64,000 bases of DNA, from assembly GCA_963681505.1 (NCBI GenBank), contig OY811988.1, positions 3,209,202-3,273,201 on the forward strand. Reading direction: 5' to 3'. Source of the DNA: Eunapius fragilis. Lineage: Eukaryota > Porifera > Demospongiae > Spongillida > Spongillidae. This document shows, one piece after another, positions 1 through 11,591 of the stretch. Numbering within the stretch: position 1 is the first letter of the stretch; each line of letters begins with the position of its first letter. A model generated the notes under the pieces. The model made no database searches, was not told the DNA's origin, and saw only the letters and a program-made list of their open reading frames with translations. Position numbers and translations under genes: made by a program.

Positions 1-772
1 TCCGTGCACAGGCCCAATGCAATTTCACATCATGACCGAACCATTCATTTGGGTACATATGATATGGAAATGCCAAGGTATAGGAACTATCAAAAGGCGA
101 TAGAAATTCGGTCATGAAGCACATCGAAATTGGATGCCACAACCCACGAATGTTTGCAGGTCTTTGTCATGCGCGCACGTGATAATTTACCTTCGAGCCA
201 AGCTCATCTTTGAAACTGACTTAAAGCCTCACAGAGCTTGCAACAGTGATCACTATAGTACGCTATGTTTGTTTTGTTCGTTTATACCTGGCCAGGGTGA
301 TGGTAATATAAGAAGGCGTAAGAGTAAGAGAGACGTATGCGATTTACAGCGCACATCGTTACCGCTTCAAGTAACTGTTCTAGTACTCGGTGAACAGATT
401 CGACGATGAACGTAAAAGTCTATATAGGATCAGTCGAGACTCAGTACAATGAACTAGGCCTATATAGTACTCGCACGTCCTGTTGTAGCGCACAACGTAC
501 GTGTGGCATGGATCGCAGAGAACTCGATCACGATCGGCCTATACTGGTGTATTTCTTTTGTGAAAAGCTACATAGATAACCAATTGCCTCTGTGTTTTTT
601 GGTCCAAAAAGGAACAGGGTAACCGATTGAAAACGCAAGTACAAAACGACCAACCTTTCGCCATATAGTCATGACGTATTTGGGGAAAGTCTCTAGCGCC
701 TTTTATAGCGGGTTCTGCGCATCGGTTCGCGCAGCGCAATCGTAACTATTTACGTGGCAACTTCTCCTTTAA
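1..772. other. Intergenic, no gene seen
   Basis: No open frame with recognisable similarity and no clear splice-bordered exon was seen. This is the left flank of the giant palindrome that follows. Confidence 0.5.
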
Positions 773-776
773 ACTT

Positions 777-2025
777 GGGACAGTCTCCGCGACAATGGCC
801 CTTCGCTATATAATTTTAAAGTTATAAAAATGACTCACGTTTGAATCGCTATAACTTCAAAACGGTACACACCATTGACTTCCTATTTTCAACACTTCAT
901 ACTACACCATTTCTATAAGGTAAAATAGATTTTGGAGTATTGCATTAGCTTCGTGCCAGTGTTGCAACGTCCGATACCCCTTGGGGTTCAAACTGGCCAT
1001 ATCTTTCGGCAGGACGTCTCAATTAACTTCAAATTCGGTTTATACGCAGAGGGGTCCTGTACCTATCGATGTGCCCTGTTCGTTAATTTTTACTTGATCC
1101 GTTACGGAGATACAGCTGTGCAAAGTAATTGCACATTTTTCGTTCATTCCGCGCCATTAACCTACTACAACCTGGTTCCCGCTACTCCGAGCACATGAAT
1201 ATACAATAACCTCCCGTGCCCATGCCACTGTATTAACCTGTACAACTGAAGTATCACCGTTCTTACAAACGTCAGTGGTTCTCTTCTGTAATGGACAAGG
1301 TTCGTTAAGCGATCGAAATGTGTGGGATTCAGTTACCGTCACCATACAAAAAACACGGTACGTACTACCAGTACCGATACGCGCGCACAACATTATGTGT
1401 TCCTGTCGATTCGGTCATACTCTTTGGGTGCGTGGCCATTCATAGGCTCACAACCTATACGTCAGAGCCATGATATATAGTGCACGGTGTATCAGCTAGG
1501 CTATGGGAGAGGCGTGGTCGAGTTAAAGACACATGCAGCGCAGCTAGGCTGGAACACATGTAACCCTTCCTTATTGTCGGGATTTGCGTTCTGCTGGCAC
1601 ATATATTTTAAACGCCCACCGTTTTTCATTTCATCTGCATGGCTGGCACACACACACCCATGAACCAACACATACACACGTCTAACGTCACACTTATACA
1701 CACTATTTCCACTATTCTTTCCCCTTTCTGTACACCCTGTAAATTGTTATGTGCTACATTGATAGATCCCTACGTAGAAGTGTGACGTCTATGGAAGAGG
1801 GGGTACCCTGATGTGGAGGAGCAAGGGGCACGTGCTGTGAAGTGGGTGGGGAATCCCATGTGAAAGAGGTGTCTATTGGTGGGGATGGAAGCCCTGATGT
1901 GGTGGAGCACGTAGCATGCATCAATTTGTGGCCTTGTAGTGGCCTGGGTGTCCCAACATAAAGGGGCTACCATTGGTGGAGGTCCAAACGCACCTTGCTA
2001 AGCTTTTTTAAAGCTACCATTGTGT

Positions 2026-2078
<53 letters not shown>

Positions 2079-4130
2079 TGTGCTTGTAGCATTGGTACCA
2101 TTCTTGGATTTGTTTTTTGTGCAAGCGACTTGTGGACAGATGGGAAGCCTTGCATAAGTGGCAGTGAATATTATTGCTTAGCCTATCTCAAAGATTTGGA
2201 AAGACTGGGCCACTGTAGAGTTTATACAGAGAGCATTCACTGACATGGCTTCTATTTACCCCATGGGTATACACGCAGTACTGAGTTGAAGCTTCAGGAC
2301 TAGTATATGGGGCAGTGCAAGAGAAAACTGGGCTTATGTGATTTTTAACATTTCTTCAATTCATCTTGCAGTATCTTTGCGACCTTTAAAGCTCTGTCCT
2401 TCAAACTTACTACATATATTACCGGACCATTTTACTACTGCATTTTGTTGTCGAATGTTTTTTATTTACTCCCTGGGGGGTCCTCATGATTAAACAACCA
2501 GAACAGTTAGATTTCAATGGATCTCGATGAAAGAATGCTATTTCGCGTTCAAATTTGCACCACATTTACAACACTGCACCCGCTATTTTTTCCGCCTTTT
2601 CGTTTGAGATGTGATGAGCGGTTACAAAACAGCGGCGTTTGAAAGTTGTCGTTCATTTGTCTTCCGATTGCTCCGCCATTGTGCCGTTATTGCTATTTTA
2701 ACCCCGTGACTACGAGACACTGCCCATCAAGTGCCCCACCCTCCCTCGAATAGATAGCCCAGGCCATCCGGAGGTGGACCTGACATTTTGCAAGTTGCTT
2801 GTCACGTGAGCATCACTAGGTTACACCTGTCTGCGTCTCCTTCAGTTGCGTAAACGAGTTGGGAGTTTACGGTGGCGCGTGGCGACATTAAAACGTCGAA
2901 TTGATCGAGCCTACGTGATCCTAAGGCTAAGACAACGTGTGTAAGCTCAAACCCTTTTGTAGTTGAGCTTGTATGTTTGTTCATTTCTACGAGGGTAATT
3001 CGATTTTTTTTTTCTCGGACACAGGCCACACGTGCTGTCTCTCGTGTATTTGTGACTGAGATATAATCGCTACACGTCATCCTACTTAAACTCGACCGGC
3101 GCAACGTTTGTGTTCACTGCAATGTATACATGAAGACGATTTGGAATAGTACGTTATCCTAGTAGTTTACACCCATGCCAGTTTAAAATCCGGTATTATG
3201 GAGACTGTTGCCTGTGAGCAGCAAAGCGATGACCAATCCGTTTACACCACTGATGGCATAACATACACTATGCCAGTATTATATGGCCACAATGGTGCTG
3301 TTGACAATACTCAGACCCCCAAAATTTATGCCTTCAACACATTGGAAATCTTGTACACACAATTGTCTGTATTATGTGTACATTGACTGCGTAGTTCGTC
3401 ACTACAAGTCACACACAAAATAACTGTGCGCACACACTCCCACACAAAAATATCACAGTTCTTGGGGTAAGCAGTATGCAGTGTGTCCCTTCATATGGCT
3501 TGCTTGCATTCAGACTTCATACCACTCGGGTATACTTGCTCCTATTAGATGCACTTGTATATGTTGCCTGTGTCTGCAACTGTGGCTCATTACATTAATA
3601 GATGGTCACAACATCTATACAAGCTAAGCACACCTAAGCGAGTAGAATCACACAGGTATGCACGCCATTCATGATAAAGGCACATCGCTTACATTCACAT
3701 GCAGGACACTAGACAGACCACAAAACCTTAGCCTGTTGTTCTATCCCTGTAAAGAGTTAAGAACCAGTCTCAAAAACTTCTACTGTTGCTGGGAGACATC
3801 CAATTCTAAGTCCCATGCCATGCTCATACTGGTATCATAGCAGATCCCATCCCCAGACAAAATGTCCACAAGCGAAATAAATGTCTCCCTCTTTCATAAA
3901 TTGTTCTCCTTTTTCCCATCCGTTCAAAGAACCTGTGTATGCATGTGAGTGTACATGTGCATGCATGCATGTGTGTGTATGTTTGCTTTTGTTTATGTGT
4001 GCATGTAATTAAAAATACAATGAGCCAACAGGGAATGGTGTGTAGTGCTGTGACATTATGTAGTAGTCCAAGTTTGATACAAAGCACCAATCCATTGGCC
4101 ACTGGTGCTACCAAACTTGATTTCATAGAG
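777..4130 (+). repeat. Left arm of the 9.2-kb palindrome
   Basis: Inverted counterpart of 4386-9996. The outer kilobase matches the right arm with few differences: both arms encode a nearly identical 78-residue frame (1157-1393 minus, 9389-9616 plus) and a nearly identical 66-residue frame (1501-1701 minus, from 9082 plus). Neither peptide resembles a known family, so these are shared arm sequence rather than supported genes. Confidence 0.75.
2021..2082. repeat. (TG)n microsatellite
   Basis: Nearly pure TG dinucleotide repeat, about 60 bp, with single interruptions near each end. It lies in the part of the left arm that has no counterpart in the right arm. Confidence 0.95.
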
Positions 4131-4659
4131 CTCTTACAACTGTGCTACTTGTACAGGCCACATTAGTTTGGATTTTAGTATCCAGGTCAAGATGTTCTGT
4201 TGCAGATGCAGTTTAGTGAAAGGGGGCTGACTGTGGGCAGGTTGCTGACCTCAAGCATACAATGCACTATGAATTTATGTACAAAGGCAACCATAGAATG
4301 CTGTATGCTCCAAAGTCACATCTACCCCATCCCCATATCAACCACTGACAAACACATGGGTACAAGCTTGGCCTGTACAAGTAGCACTGTAGTAGTTTGG
4401 CAGCACCAGTGGCTGTTGGATTGGTGTTTTGTATCAAACCACAATTGTATGGACTACTACATAATGCAATTTCAGTCAGAACACTACACCTATTGGCTCA
4501 TTGTATTCTATCAGCTATGCAACAACATTGTGCACTGAAATTGTTCCCCTGGACAAAATCTGCTAGTAGAATCTGCACATAACTGGCTTACAAATCATGT
4601 CCCCCGAGGACACAATACACTAGCAGGTTCTGTCCCCCTCCAGCAGAAACAGAAAATAT

Positions 4660-4800
4660 CCCCCCCCCCCCCCACACACACATACACACTTGCACACACA
4701 AATGCACACGCATACATTCATGCACACACACATGCACACATATGCGCACCACAGGTACACTCACATCCATACATGTACGTGTACGCTCTCACATGCATAC
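4660..4800. repeat. C-run plus degenerate (CA)n near palindrome centre
   Basis: A run of about 13 C is followed by interrupted CA repeats. The opposite arm at 3935-4010 has TG-rich sequence, so the repeat probably predates the palindrome and then diverged. Confidence 0.8.
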
Positions 4801-5286
4801 ACAGGTTCTTTGACTGAACAGGAGGACCCAACACATACAAGTGCATCTAATAGGAGCAAGCATACCCGAGTGGTATGAAGTCTGAATGCAAGCAAGCCAT
4901 ATGAAGGGACACACTACATACTGCTTACCCCAAGAACTGTGATATTTTTTGTGTGGGAGTGTGTCTGCACAGTTATTTTGTGTGTGACTTGTAGTGACGA
5001 ACTACGTAGTCAATGTACACACATCATACAGACAATTGTGTGTACAAGATTTCCAATGTGTTGAAAGCATAAATTTTGGGGGTCTGAGTATTGTCAACAG
5101 CACCATTGTGGCCATATAATACTGGCATAGTGTATGTTATGCCATCACTGATCAGTGGTGTAAACGGATTGGTCATCACTTTGCTGCTCACAGGCAACAG
5201 TCTCCATTATACCGGATTATAACTGGCATGGGTGTACACTACTAGGGTAACGTACCATTCCAAATCGTTTTCATGTATACCTTGCA

Positions 5287-5526
5287 CAGAGGTGGATACA
5301 GGGGTGGGGGGGGGGGTTGGGGGTTGCAACCCCCCCCTTTTATATAAGGTACCTCCCCCTCTTCTTCTAAGCAGCCCCCCCCCCCCCCCCCCCCCCCCCC
5401 GCTTTTTGTATCGGGCCTGAAGCGGACAGTACACAAGGTGACACCCCCCACACACACACACACCCTGCTTTTGGTATCGTGGGTCTCAACCCCCCCTTTT
5501 GGAAAGTTCTGTATCGGCCCCTGCAG
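5287..5526 (-). mobile_element. G/C-tract transposon, CAGAGGTGGATACAGG end
   Basis: Non-coding element inserted in the right arm. It starts CAGAGGTGGATACAGG and ends near GTATCGGCCCCTGCAG, and contains long G and C runs (including about 27 C at 5374-5400) and the phrase GTATCGGGCC seen in the copies at 18.05-18.25 and 39.4-39.5 kb. TTGCA flanks it at 5282-5286 and 5527-5531. The left arm at about 3115-3130 has the uninterrupted site with a single TTGCA-equivalent, which confirms insertion and a 5-bp duplication. Confidence 0.8.
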
Positions 5527-5825
5527 TTGCAGTAAACACAAACGCTGCACCGGTCAGTTTAAGTAGGATGACGTGTAGCGATTATATCTCAGTGACAAAT
5601 ACACGAGCGACAGCACGTGTCCGAGAAAAAAAAAAAAAAAAAAAAAAACGAATCACCCTCGTAGAAATGAAAAAACATACAAGCTCAACTACAATACGTG
5701 ATTGCAAAAGGGTTTGAGCTTACGCACGTTATCTTAGCCTTTGGATCACGTAGCTCGATCAATTCAAGGCTTTCATGTCGCCACGCGCCACCATAAACTC
5801 CCAACTCGTTTACGCAACTGATGGA

Positions 5826-6170
5826 CACAGGGAAAATCCCAGCCTTGGGTTTTTTGTTTTTTAACAAGAAGTCATCCTGGAATTGAGCGTCTAGCATGGG
5901 AATATCGCAAAAACCATCCTGGAATTTGGCGTCCAGGGTGGGTATAGCTTAAAAACCATGCTAGGTTTGTCGAACAAAAACCGTGTTGAGCTCATTTTTA
6001 TTCATTCCTTCAACATGGTTTTTGTTCGACAAACCCAGTATTGTTTTTAAGCTATACCCACCCTGGACGCCAAATCCAAGAAAGGTTTTTGCGATATTAC
6101 CATACTAGACGCTCAATTCCAGGATGGCTTTTAAAAACCCAAGGCTGGGATTTTGAAACTTTTTCCTGTG
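5826..6170. mobile_element. 345-bp palindromic MITE, 3-bp TSD
   Basis: Ends are CACAGGGAAAATCCCAGCC and its imperfect reverse complement. The whole element is a foldback centred near 6000. GGA occurs at 5823-5825 and again at 6171-6173. The left arm of the enclosing palindrome (about 2831-2850) is uninterrupted with one GGA-equivalent, giving an empty-site proof. A 3-bp duplication and CAC start are compatible with PIF/Harbinger-like or CACTA-like elements; no coding capacity, so the class is undecided. Confidence 0.85.
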
Positions 6171-6735
6171 GGAGACGCAGACCGGTGAACCAAGTGATAC
6201 TCACGTGACAAGCAACTTGCAAAATGTCAGGTCCACCTCCGGATGGCCTGGGCTATCTATTCGAGGGAGGGTGGGGCACTTGATGGGCAGTGTCTCGTAG
6301 TCACGGGGTTAAAATAGCAATAACGGCACAATGGCGGAGCAATCGGAAGACAAATGAACGACAACTTTCAAACGCCGCTGTTTTGTAACCGCTCATCACA
6401 TCTCAAACGAAAAGGCGGAAAAAATAGCGGGTGCAGTGTTGTAAATGTGGTGCAAATTTGAACGCGAAAAGGCATTCTTTCATCGAGATCCATTGAAATC
6501 TAACTGTTCTGGTTGTTTAATCATGAGGACCCCCCAGGGAGTAAATAAAAAAACATTCGACAACAAAATGCAGTAGTAAAATGGTCCGGAAATATATGTA
6601 GTAAGTTTGAAGGACAGAGCTTTAAAGGTCGCAAAGATACTGCAAGATGAATTGAAGAAATGTTAAAAATCACATAAGCCCAGTTTTCTCTTGCACTGCC
6701 CCATATATATAACAGCACCTTGATGGGGACATGAC

Positions 6736-6768
6736 ATTTGAGCCCCCCCCCCCCCCCCCCCCTCCCCC
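6736..6768. repeat. Poly-C tract
   Basis: About 20 C followed by CTCCCCC in the right arm of the 9.2-kb palindrome. Confidence 0.9.
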
Positions 6769-6819
6769 ATCATTCCAACTCTTTCATGACCACTATCAGC
6801 TGAAATAGAGGAGCCTTTA

Positions 6820-7795
6820 AAACCCTCCCAATTTGAGTACAGTGAATGGTATATGGGACATGTATAGTGGAGCCTCATGGGGGCCTCTGACAAACATTGT
6901 GGCATTTGCCCCCACGACCCCTGTGCTTCCTACCCCACTGAAACCAGTCCAATACATGCAATACACAGTCCAGTTGCATGTGTGAAACACATCCACATGG
7001 AGGCCTTTGGACATGACCATGTAGAGGAGGCCATGGGATATGAGTATACAGTGGAGGGCATGAGTCTGACAAAACACACTACCATTTTGTGCTGATACAA
7101 TTATGACCACTAAAGAAATAGAAGGTAATGTTACTTGCACATGTAGGACCAAACATAAAGAGAATGAATCTGAATATAAACAAAAACAAAAATAGTTGAG
7201 AAAGAGGTTAGGCTAGTGAAAGCACTGTAACCGAAAGACATAGAAAAATAAAGTTCAAATCGACAAAGCATATGAGTGAATCTATGTAGCACACACCATT
7301 ACAATTTACAGGGTTTACAGCAAGGGGAAAAGAATAGTGTCTTATGGTGGAAAGAGTGTGAATAGTCATGACATGAGACGTGTGTATGTTCATGGGTGTG
7401 GTTCATGGGTGTGTGTGCCAGCCGTGCAGATGAAATGAAAAATGGTGGGTGTTAATGTGCCAGCAGAATGCATATCCCAACAATAAGGAAGGGTTACATG
7501 TGTTCCAGCCTGCATGTGTCTTTAACTCGACCACGCCTCTCCCATAGCCTAGCTGATGCACCGGTCACTATATATCATGGCTCTGATGTATAGGTTGTGA
7601 ACCTATAATGATCCTCCCCCAGGGGGGCCCTCTAGTGCAGGACTTGGCTGAGTGGTCTCCCCCCCACAGCTGGCAAATGGCCACGCAATGAGTGGCACCC
7701 AAAAAGTTTGACCAAATCGACAGGGGCACGATTTCTACATGATGTTGTGCGTACGTATCGGCACTGGTAGTACGTACTGTCCAATCCTTGTCAAC
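6820..7795 (+). repeat. Direct duplication, copy 1
   Basis: Diverged direct copy of about 8570-9440, offset about 1.73 kb. Shared landmarks are GCATTTGCCCCC near 6902 and 8850, the AAAGCACTGTAAC block at 7217 and 8960, CACTATATATCATGG near 7565 and 9300, and the ACTGGTAGTACGTAC block near 7762 and 9410. The left palindrome arm matches copy 2 better than copy 1. Confidence 0.75.
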
Positions 7796-7841
7796 ATATT
7801 ACAAAAATAAATTGCACATCCTCCACAAAAGAAAGAAACCA

Positions 7842-7922
7842 ATGCTACACACACACAAACACTCACATCACACACACAAACACACACACACAAAAACACA
7901 CACAATACACACACACACGCAC
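7842..7922. repeat. (CA)n microsatellite
   Basis: Interrupted CA/ACAC tract of about 80 bp between the two direct duplicates. Confidence 0.9.
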
Positions 7923-8300
7923 ACTGAAATTCCAATGCTACTTACAAGACGAATTAGTTGTTCTGGTGAAGATGACTGTCACGTTTGTTGCTACACATAT
8001 GACCAAATGCAAAAGCCTATGGAACTCACATGTCTGTACGATGTTTGGAAGCAGCACTGCACCAGATCCAAAAACAGACATAAAATATGACACCAAGTGC
8101 TGTGATCCTCAGAGGGTTTGTGACGGTATGTCTCATTAATTGCAGAGTCCTAAACACAAAGGCATTAGCCAATCTAATTTGCCACAATCTCATGTAAATC
8201 AACATTCCATGGGTGACTTCCATGGGTGGCTTTGCATCTGGTCATAGCAAACTGACAGTGATACCCACCAGAACCACTATTTCTAAGTAGCACTGGTTCG

Positions 8301-8352
8301 GGTGTGTGTGTGTGTGAGTGTGTGTGTGTGTGTATATGTGCGTGTGTGCGTA
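8301..8352. repeat. (TG)n microsatellite
   Basis: Interrupted TG tract of about 50 bp. Confidence 0.9.
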
Positions 8353-8569
8353 TGCATGTGTATGTATAGTATTATACATGGACCTCTTCTAGGAATCTGT
8401 GCTATTTATCTTTTGTGATATTACTTGTAGATCTACCACTCTGTAAGAGGGACTTTACTGGACCTACTTTTGTATATAAGCCCAGCAGGAACATTATTCC
8501 TGCTTTATCCCAAAAGATTAAGATTAGGGCCCTGGTATAACAAAGGATGGTAATAAATAGTAAGACCTA

Positions 8570-9440
8570 AGTCTTTTTAAACCTCTCAATGGTACACACT
8601 CAGAGCTTCAGCATATATAGTGATTGGCATGGGATACATGTAGTTGTGAGTGTTGTGTATATATGTGTGTGAGTGTGTAAATGGATGCATGTAATAGAAT
8701 ATGGGACATGAGGCATGGTACGTCATGATGTGGCAGGTACTGTGAGACAGGAACAAATAGTCCAGTACATACAACACATTAATCCAGTACATACAACCAA
8801 TGGGGGGAGGAGTTGGGAGGTGGGCCTTCCTCTGAAAAAATTGTTGGGGCCTTTGCCCCCATAGCCTCCATGCTCCTATACCACTATGTATAAAACACAC
8901 AATCCAGTTACACGTGAAAAACAAATAGTTGAGAAAGAGGGTTGTATAGTAGGCCAGTGAAAGCACTGTAACTGAAAGACATAGAAAAAGAGTTCAACTA
9001 GACAAAGCTTATGAGTGATTCCATGTAGCACATAACAATTTACAGGGTGTACAGAAAGGGGAAAAGAATAGTGGAAAGAGTGTGTATAAGTGTGATGTGA
9101 GACGTGTGTATGTGTTGGTTCATAGGTGTGTGTGTGCCAGCCATGCAGATGAAATGAAAAACGGTGGGCGTTTAAAATATATGTGCCAGCAGAACGCAAA
9201 TCCCGACAATAAGGAAGGGTACATGTGTTCCAGCCTAGCTGCGCTGCATGTGTCTTTAACTCGACCACGCCTTTCCCATAGCCTAGCTGATACACCGTGC
9301 ACTATATATCATGGCTCTGACGTATAGGTTGTGAGCCTATGAATGGCCACGCACCCAAAGAGTATGACCGAATCGACAGGGACACATAATGTTGTGCGCG
9401 CGTATCGGTACTGGTAGTACGTACCGTGTTTTTTGTATGG
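8570..9440 (+). repeat. Direct duplication, copy 2
   Basis: Partner of 6820-7795. Its distal part pairs closely with the left arm at 1380-1760, so this copy belongs to the palindrome stem. Confidence 0.75.
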
Positions 9441-10434
9441 TGACGGTAACTGAATCCCACACATTTCGATCGCTTAACGAACCTTGTCCATTACAGAAGA
9501 GAACCACTGACGTTTGTAAGAACGGTGATACTTCAGTTGTACAGGTTAATACAGTGGCATGGGCACGGGAGGTTATTGTATATTCATGTGCTCGGAGTCA
9601 GGTTGTAGTAGGTTAATGGCGCGGAATGAACGAAAAATGTGCAATTACTTTGCACAGTTGTATCTCCGTAACGGATCAAGTAAAAATTAACGAACAGGGC
9701 TCATCGATAGGTACAGGACCCCTCTGCGTATAAACCGAATTTGAAGTTAATTGAGACGTCCTGCCGAAAGATATGGCCAGTTTGAACCCCAAGGGGTATC
9801 GGACGTTGCAACACTGGCACGAAGCTAATGCAATACTCCAAAATCTATTTTACCTTATAGAAATGGTGTAGTATGAAGTGTTGAAAATAGGAAGTCAATG
9901 GCGTGTACCGTTCCGAAGTTATAGCGATTCAAACGTGAGTCATTTTTATAACTTTAAAATTATATAGCGAAGGGCCATTTTCGCGGAGACTGTCCCACTT
10001 AGTTACAATATTTGTTTCGGGACCGAAAATGCAAATGCCCGTAACGATGACGTAAGCTACAGCTTGTACGAGACCGTAACGATGGGTGTTCCAATAGTAC
10101 CTGTAATAAAGGTATCTTTAACACTCTACATTTACTAATACTCGCCTCCTTCCCGCCCTTTTGTATATTGCTTCTGATTATAGAATACATTAAATACACA
10201 TACTCATAGGCGGATCCAGGATTTTCGGCTGGGTGGTGACATGAATATTAATGAAGGTGGGGCATGGTAAATTATAAGCGCAATAACCGTAGCGCTCATA
10301 CAGTAACGTGTATACAGACAATTGGCTGACGCAACTTAAAATGCTACTTTGACGTTTCATAACACGCGCCACCGAGGATTTGGACATAGAAATGAAATTC
10401 AATAAAGTACATAGTTAATTATTATTATTATTAT

Positions 10435-10505
10435 TTAAATTAAATAATTTATGATGGTTATTAATACGCATATATACATAATACACACCAACATATTATT
10501 ATTAT
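10435..10505. repeat. AT-rich (ATT)n tail next to the LINE fragment
   Basis: ATT-repeat-rich sequence immediately 3' (minus strand) of the stop codon at 10506; more (ATT)n lies at 11200-11225 beyond the 5' side. This resembles a LINE 3' microsatellite tail. Confidence 0.6.
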
Positions 10506-11189
10506 TTAATTAAAGTCAGAAGGGATCACAGTCCTAGCCAGTATGGCCCTTGCTATGGCTCTCACCAGGGTGATATTCAACCTTCCAAACATGTCACTGA
10601 TCACCCTGGCTTTACGAAATGAGGAAGAGCCAAAGGCCAAGCGTGTGGCCAGTAGAGCAAAGGTTCCTCTTGCTTCCTCACCCCAATTGCAGTACGTTTC
10701 TACTGCTAGAGGCACACACCTCCAGCCTAGTTCAGCACATTTAGGGTCATTGGCTGTGTGCTTTCTGTTTTCTGCAGCTTCAGCAGCAGCACCCACCCTC
10801 CTACTTGCCTCAGCCAAAATAGCAGGGGTAAGAGGAGATGTGACCGTGATGTCAAAGGCCGCCGGCTTGCCTTGAGCCCAGTCCCTCACTAGCACATCAG
10901 CTGGGCGAGCGCGATCCAGTCCTGGAGTGAGGCCACTTCCAGCTTCTAACCTTGCTGCAATGTGGGCTTGGTGGCAAAAGCTCAGAAAGACATCACGCAA
11001 CCTATTGTGACGTATAACTACATCGCCACCACGCCGGCAGGTAGCTGCATGATGGCCCAGAGGGTCCAATGCCACATCAGGGCAGAGACCACATGAAGAG
11101 CCTCTGGAAGTGTCCAAGCCCAACCACCACTTCACTGCTATCTGAAGCTCATTGGGATCTAAATGTAGCCCAAGACCTATAGAAGGCAC
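10506..11189 (-). pseudogene. LINE C-terminal zinc-finger/nuclease-like fragment
   Basis: A 227-codon minus-strand open frame. It has a Cys/His zinc-binding pattern (CGLCPDV..LDPLGHHAATC, residues about 33-53), then an RHNRLRD motif and the segment RPADVLV..W..GKPAAFDITVTSPL, which resembles a PD-(D/E)XK nuclease core. This arrangement is known to me from the C-termini of non-LTR retrotransposon proteins in invertebrates. The reverse transcriptase that should precede it is absent, so the copy is 5'-truncated, as usual for LINE insertions. High GC and long frame suggest a fairly recent copy. It sits inside the transposon at 10205-11585. The family is related to, but distinct from, the LINE at 58.3-59.6 kb. 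Function in the full element would be target cleavage or DNA binding; that is inferred. Confidence 0.7.
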
Positions 11190-11446
11190 AACTGAGAGCC
11201 ATTATTATTATTTTTTAAATAAATAAATTAATAATATGCATCATTGTCCTTAAAAACGAGGCAATCTTCGCTCACAAAGGACTGAGACAGCATTACCTCG
11301 CTGTATGGCTACAGCGAGGTGTTGAAGTAAATAAAGGACTTCACTTCCCCTGACATCTTACGCACGACAAGCAAGATCCTTTAGGAATGAAAGAGTTAAT
11401 GAATTAATTATTGATTGGACCTTGGAGGGGGTGCTGGGCACCCTCC

Positions 11447-11561
11447 TAGTCTCGTACCCAGACCCAGATTCCCAACAGCTGCGGATGGATTACATCACCG
11501 CTACTTTCCACGTAGCGGTGATGTAATCCATCCTGGGAATCTGGGTCTGGGTACGAGACTA
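11447..11561. mobile_element. 115-bp palindrome, TAGTCTCG end, 9-bp TSD
   Basis: Starts TAGTCTCGTACCCAGACCC and ends with its reverse complement; the arms enclose a second stem (CATCACCGCTAC...GTAGCGGTGATG). GCACCCTCC occurs exactly outside both ends, at 11438-11446 and 11562-11570. A 9-bp duplication is typical of Mutator-like elements. It shares TAGTCT[CG]G ends and 9-bp duplications with the elements at 40978 and 49807. Confidence 0.9.
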
Positions 11562-11591
11562 GCACCCTCCCTGGATCCGCCTATGCATACT

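Larger units (their letters stand above)
777..9996. mobile_element. 9.2-kb palindromic (foldback) element
   Basis: The ends are inverted copies: the left starts GGGACAGTCTCCGCGA and the right ends with its reverse complement. Homology continues inward through both arms to a centre near 4250. The 4-bp direct repeat ACTT at 773-776 and 9997-10000 looks like a target-site duplication. Landmarks pair as 780-1760 with 9000-9996, 2290-2800 with 6180-6710, 2800-3180 with 5540-5815 plus 6171-6200, 3198-3560 with 4850-5220, and 4030-4120 with 4390-4470. Arms differ in length because the right arm has acquired insertions and an internal duplication, and the left arm has unrelated sequence at about 1770-2290. 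No transposase was recognised, so the superfamily is unknown; a 4-bp duplication fits several DNA-transposon groups. Confidence 0.8.
4386..9996 (-). repeat. Right arm of the 9.2-kb palindrome
   Basis: Inverted counterpart of 777-4130. It is enlarged by two transposon insertions (5287-5526 and 5826-6170) and by about 2.3 kb (about 6720-8990) absent from the left arm. That extra part includes a diverged direct duplication. Confidence 0.75.
10205..11585. mobile_element. Transposon with CATAGGCGGATCCAGG ends
   Basis: The left end CATAGGCGGATCCAGG and right end CCTGGATCCGCCTATG are perfect 16-bp inverted repeats. CATACT lies directly outside both (10199-10204 and 11586-11591), a likely target duplication of at least 6 bp. 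The interior holds a LINE 3' fragment and a small palindromic element, so this is a non-autonomous carrier with nested insertions. Terminal sequence relates it to the other GGCGGATCC-ended elements in the window. Confidence 0.8.

Noticed and set aside
1157-1701. 78- and 66-codon frames repeated in both palindrome arms as conserved genes
   Set aside because: Identity reflects arm duplication, not selection; no known domain.
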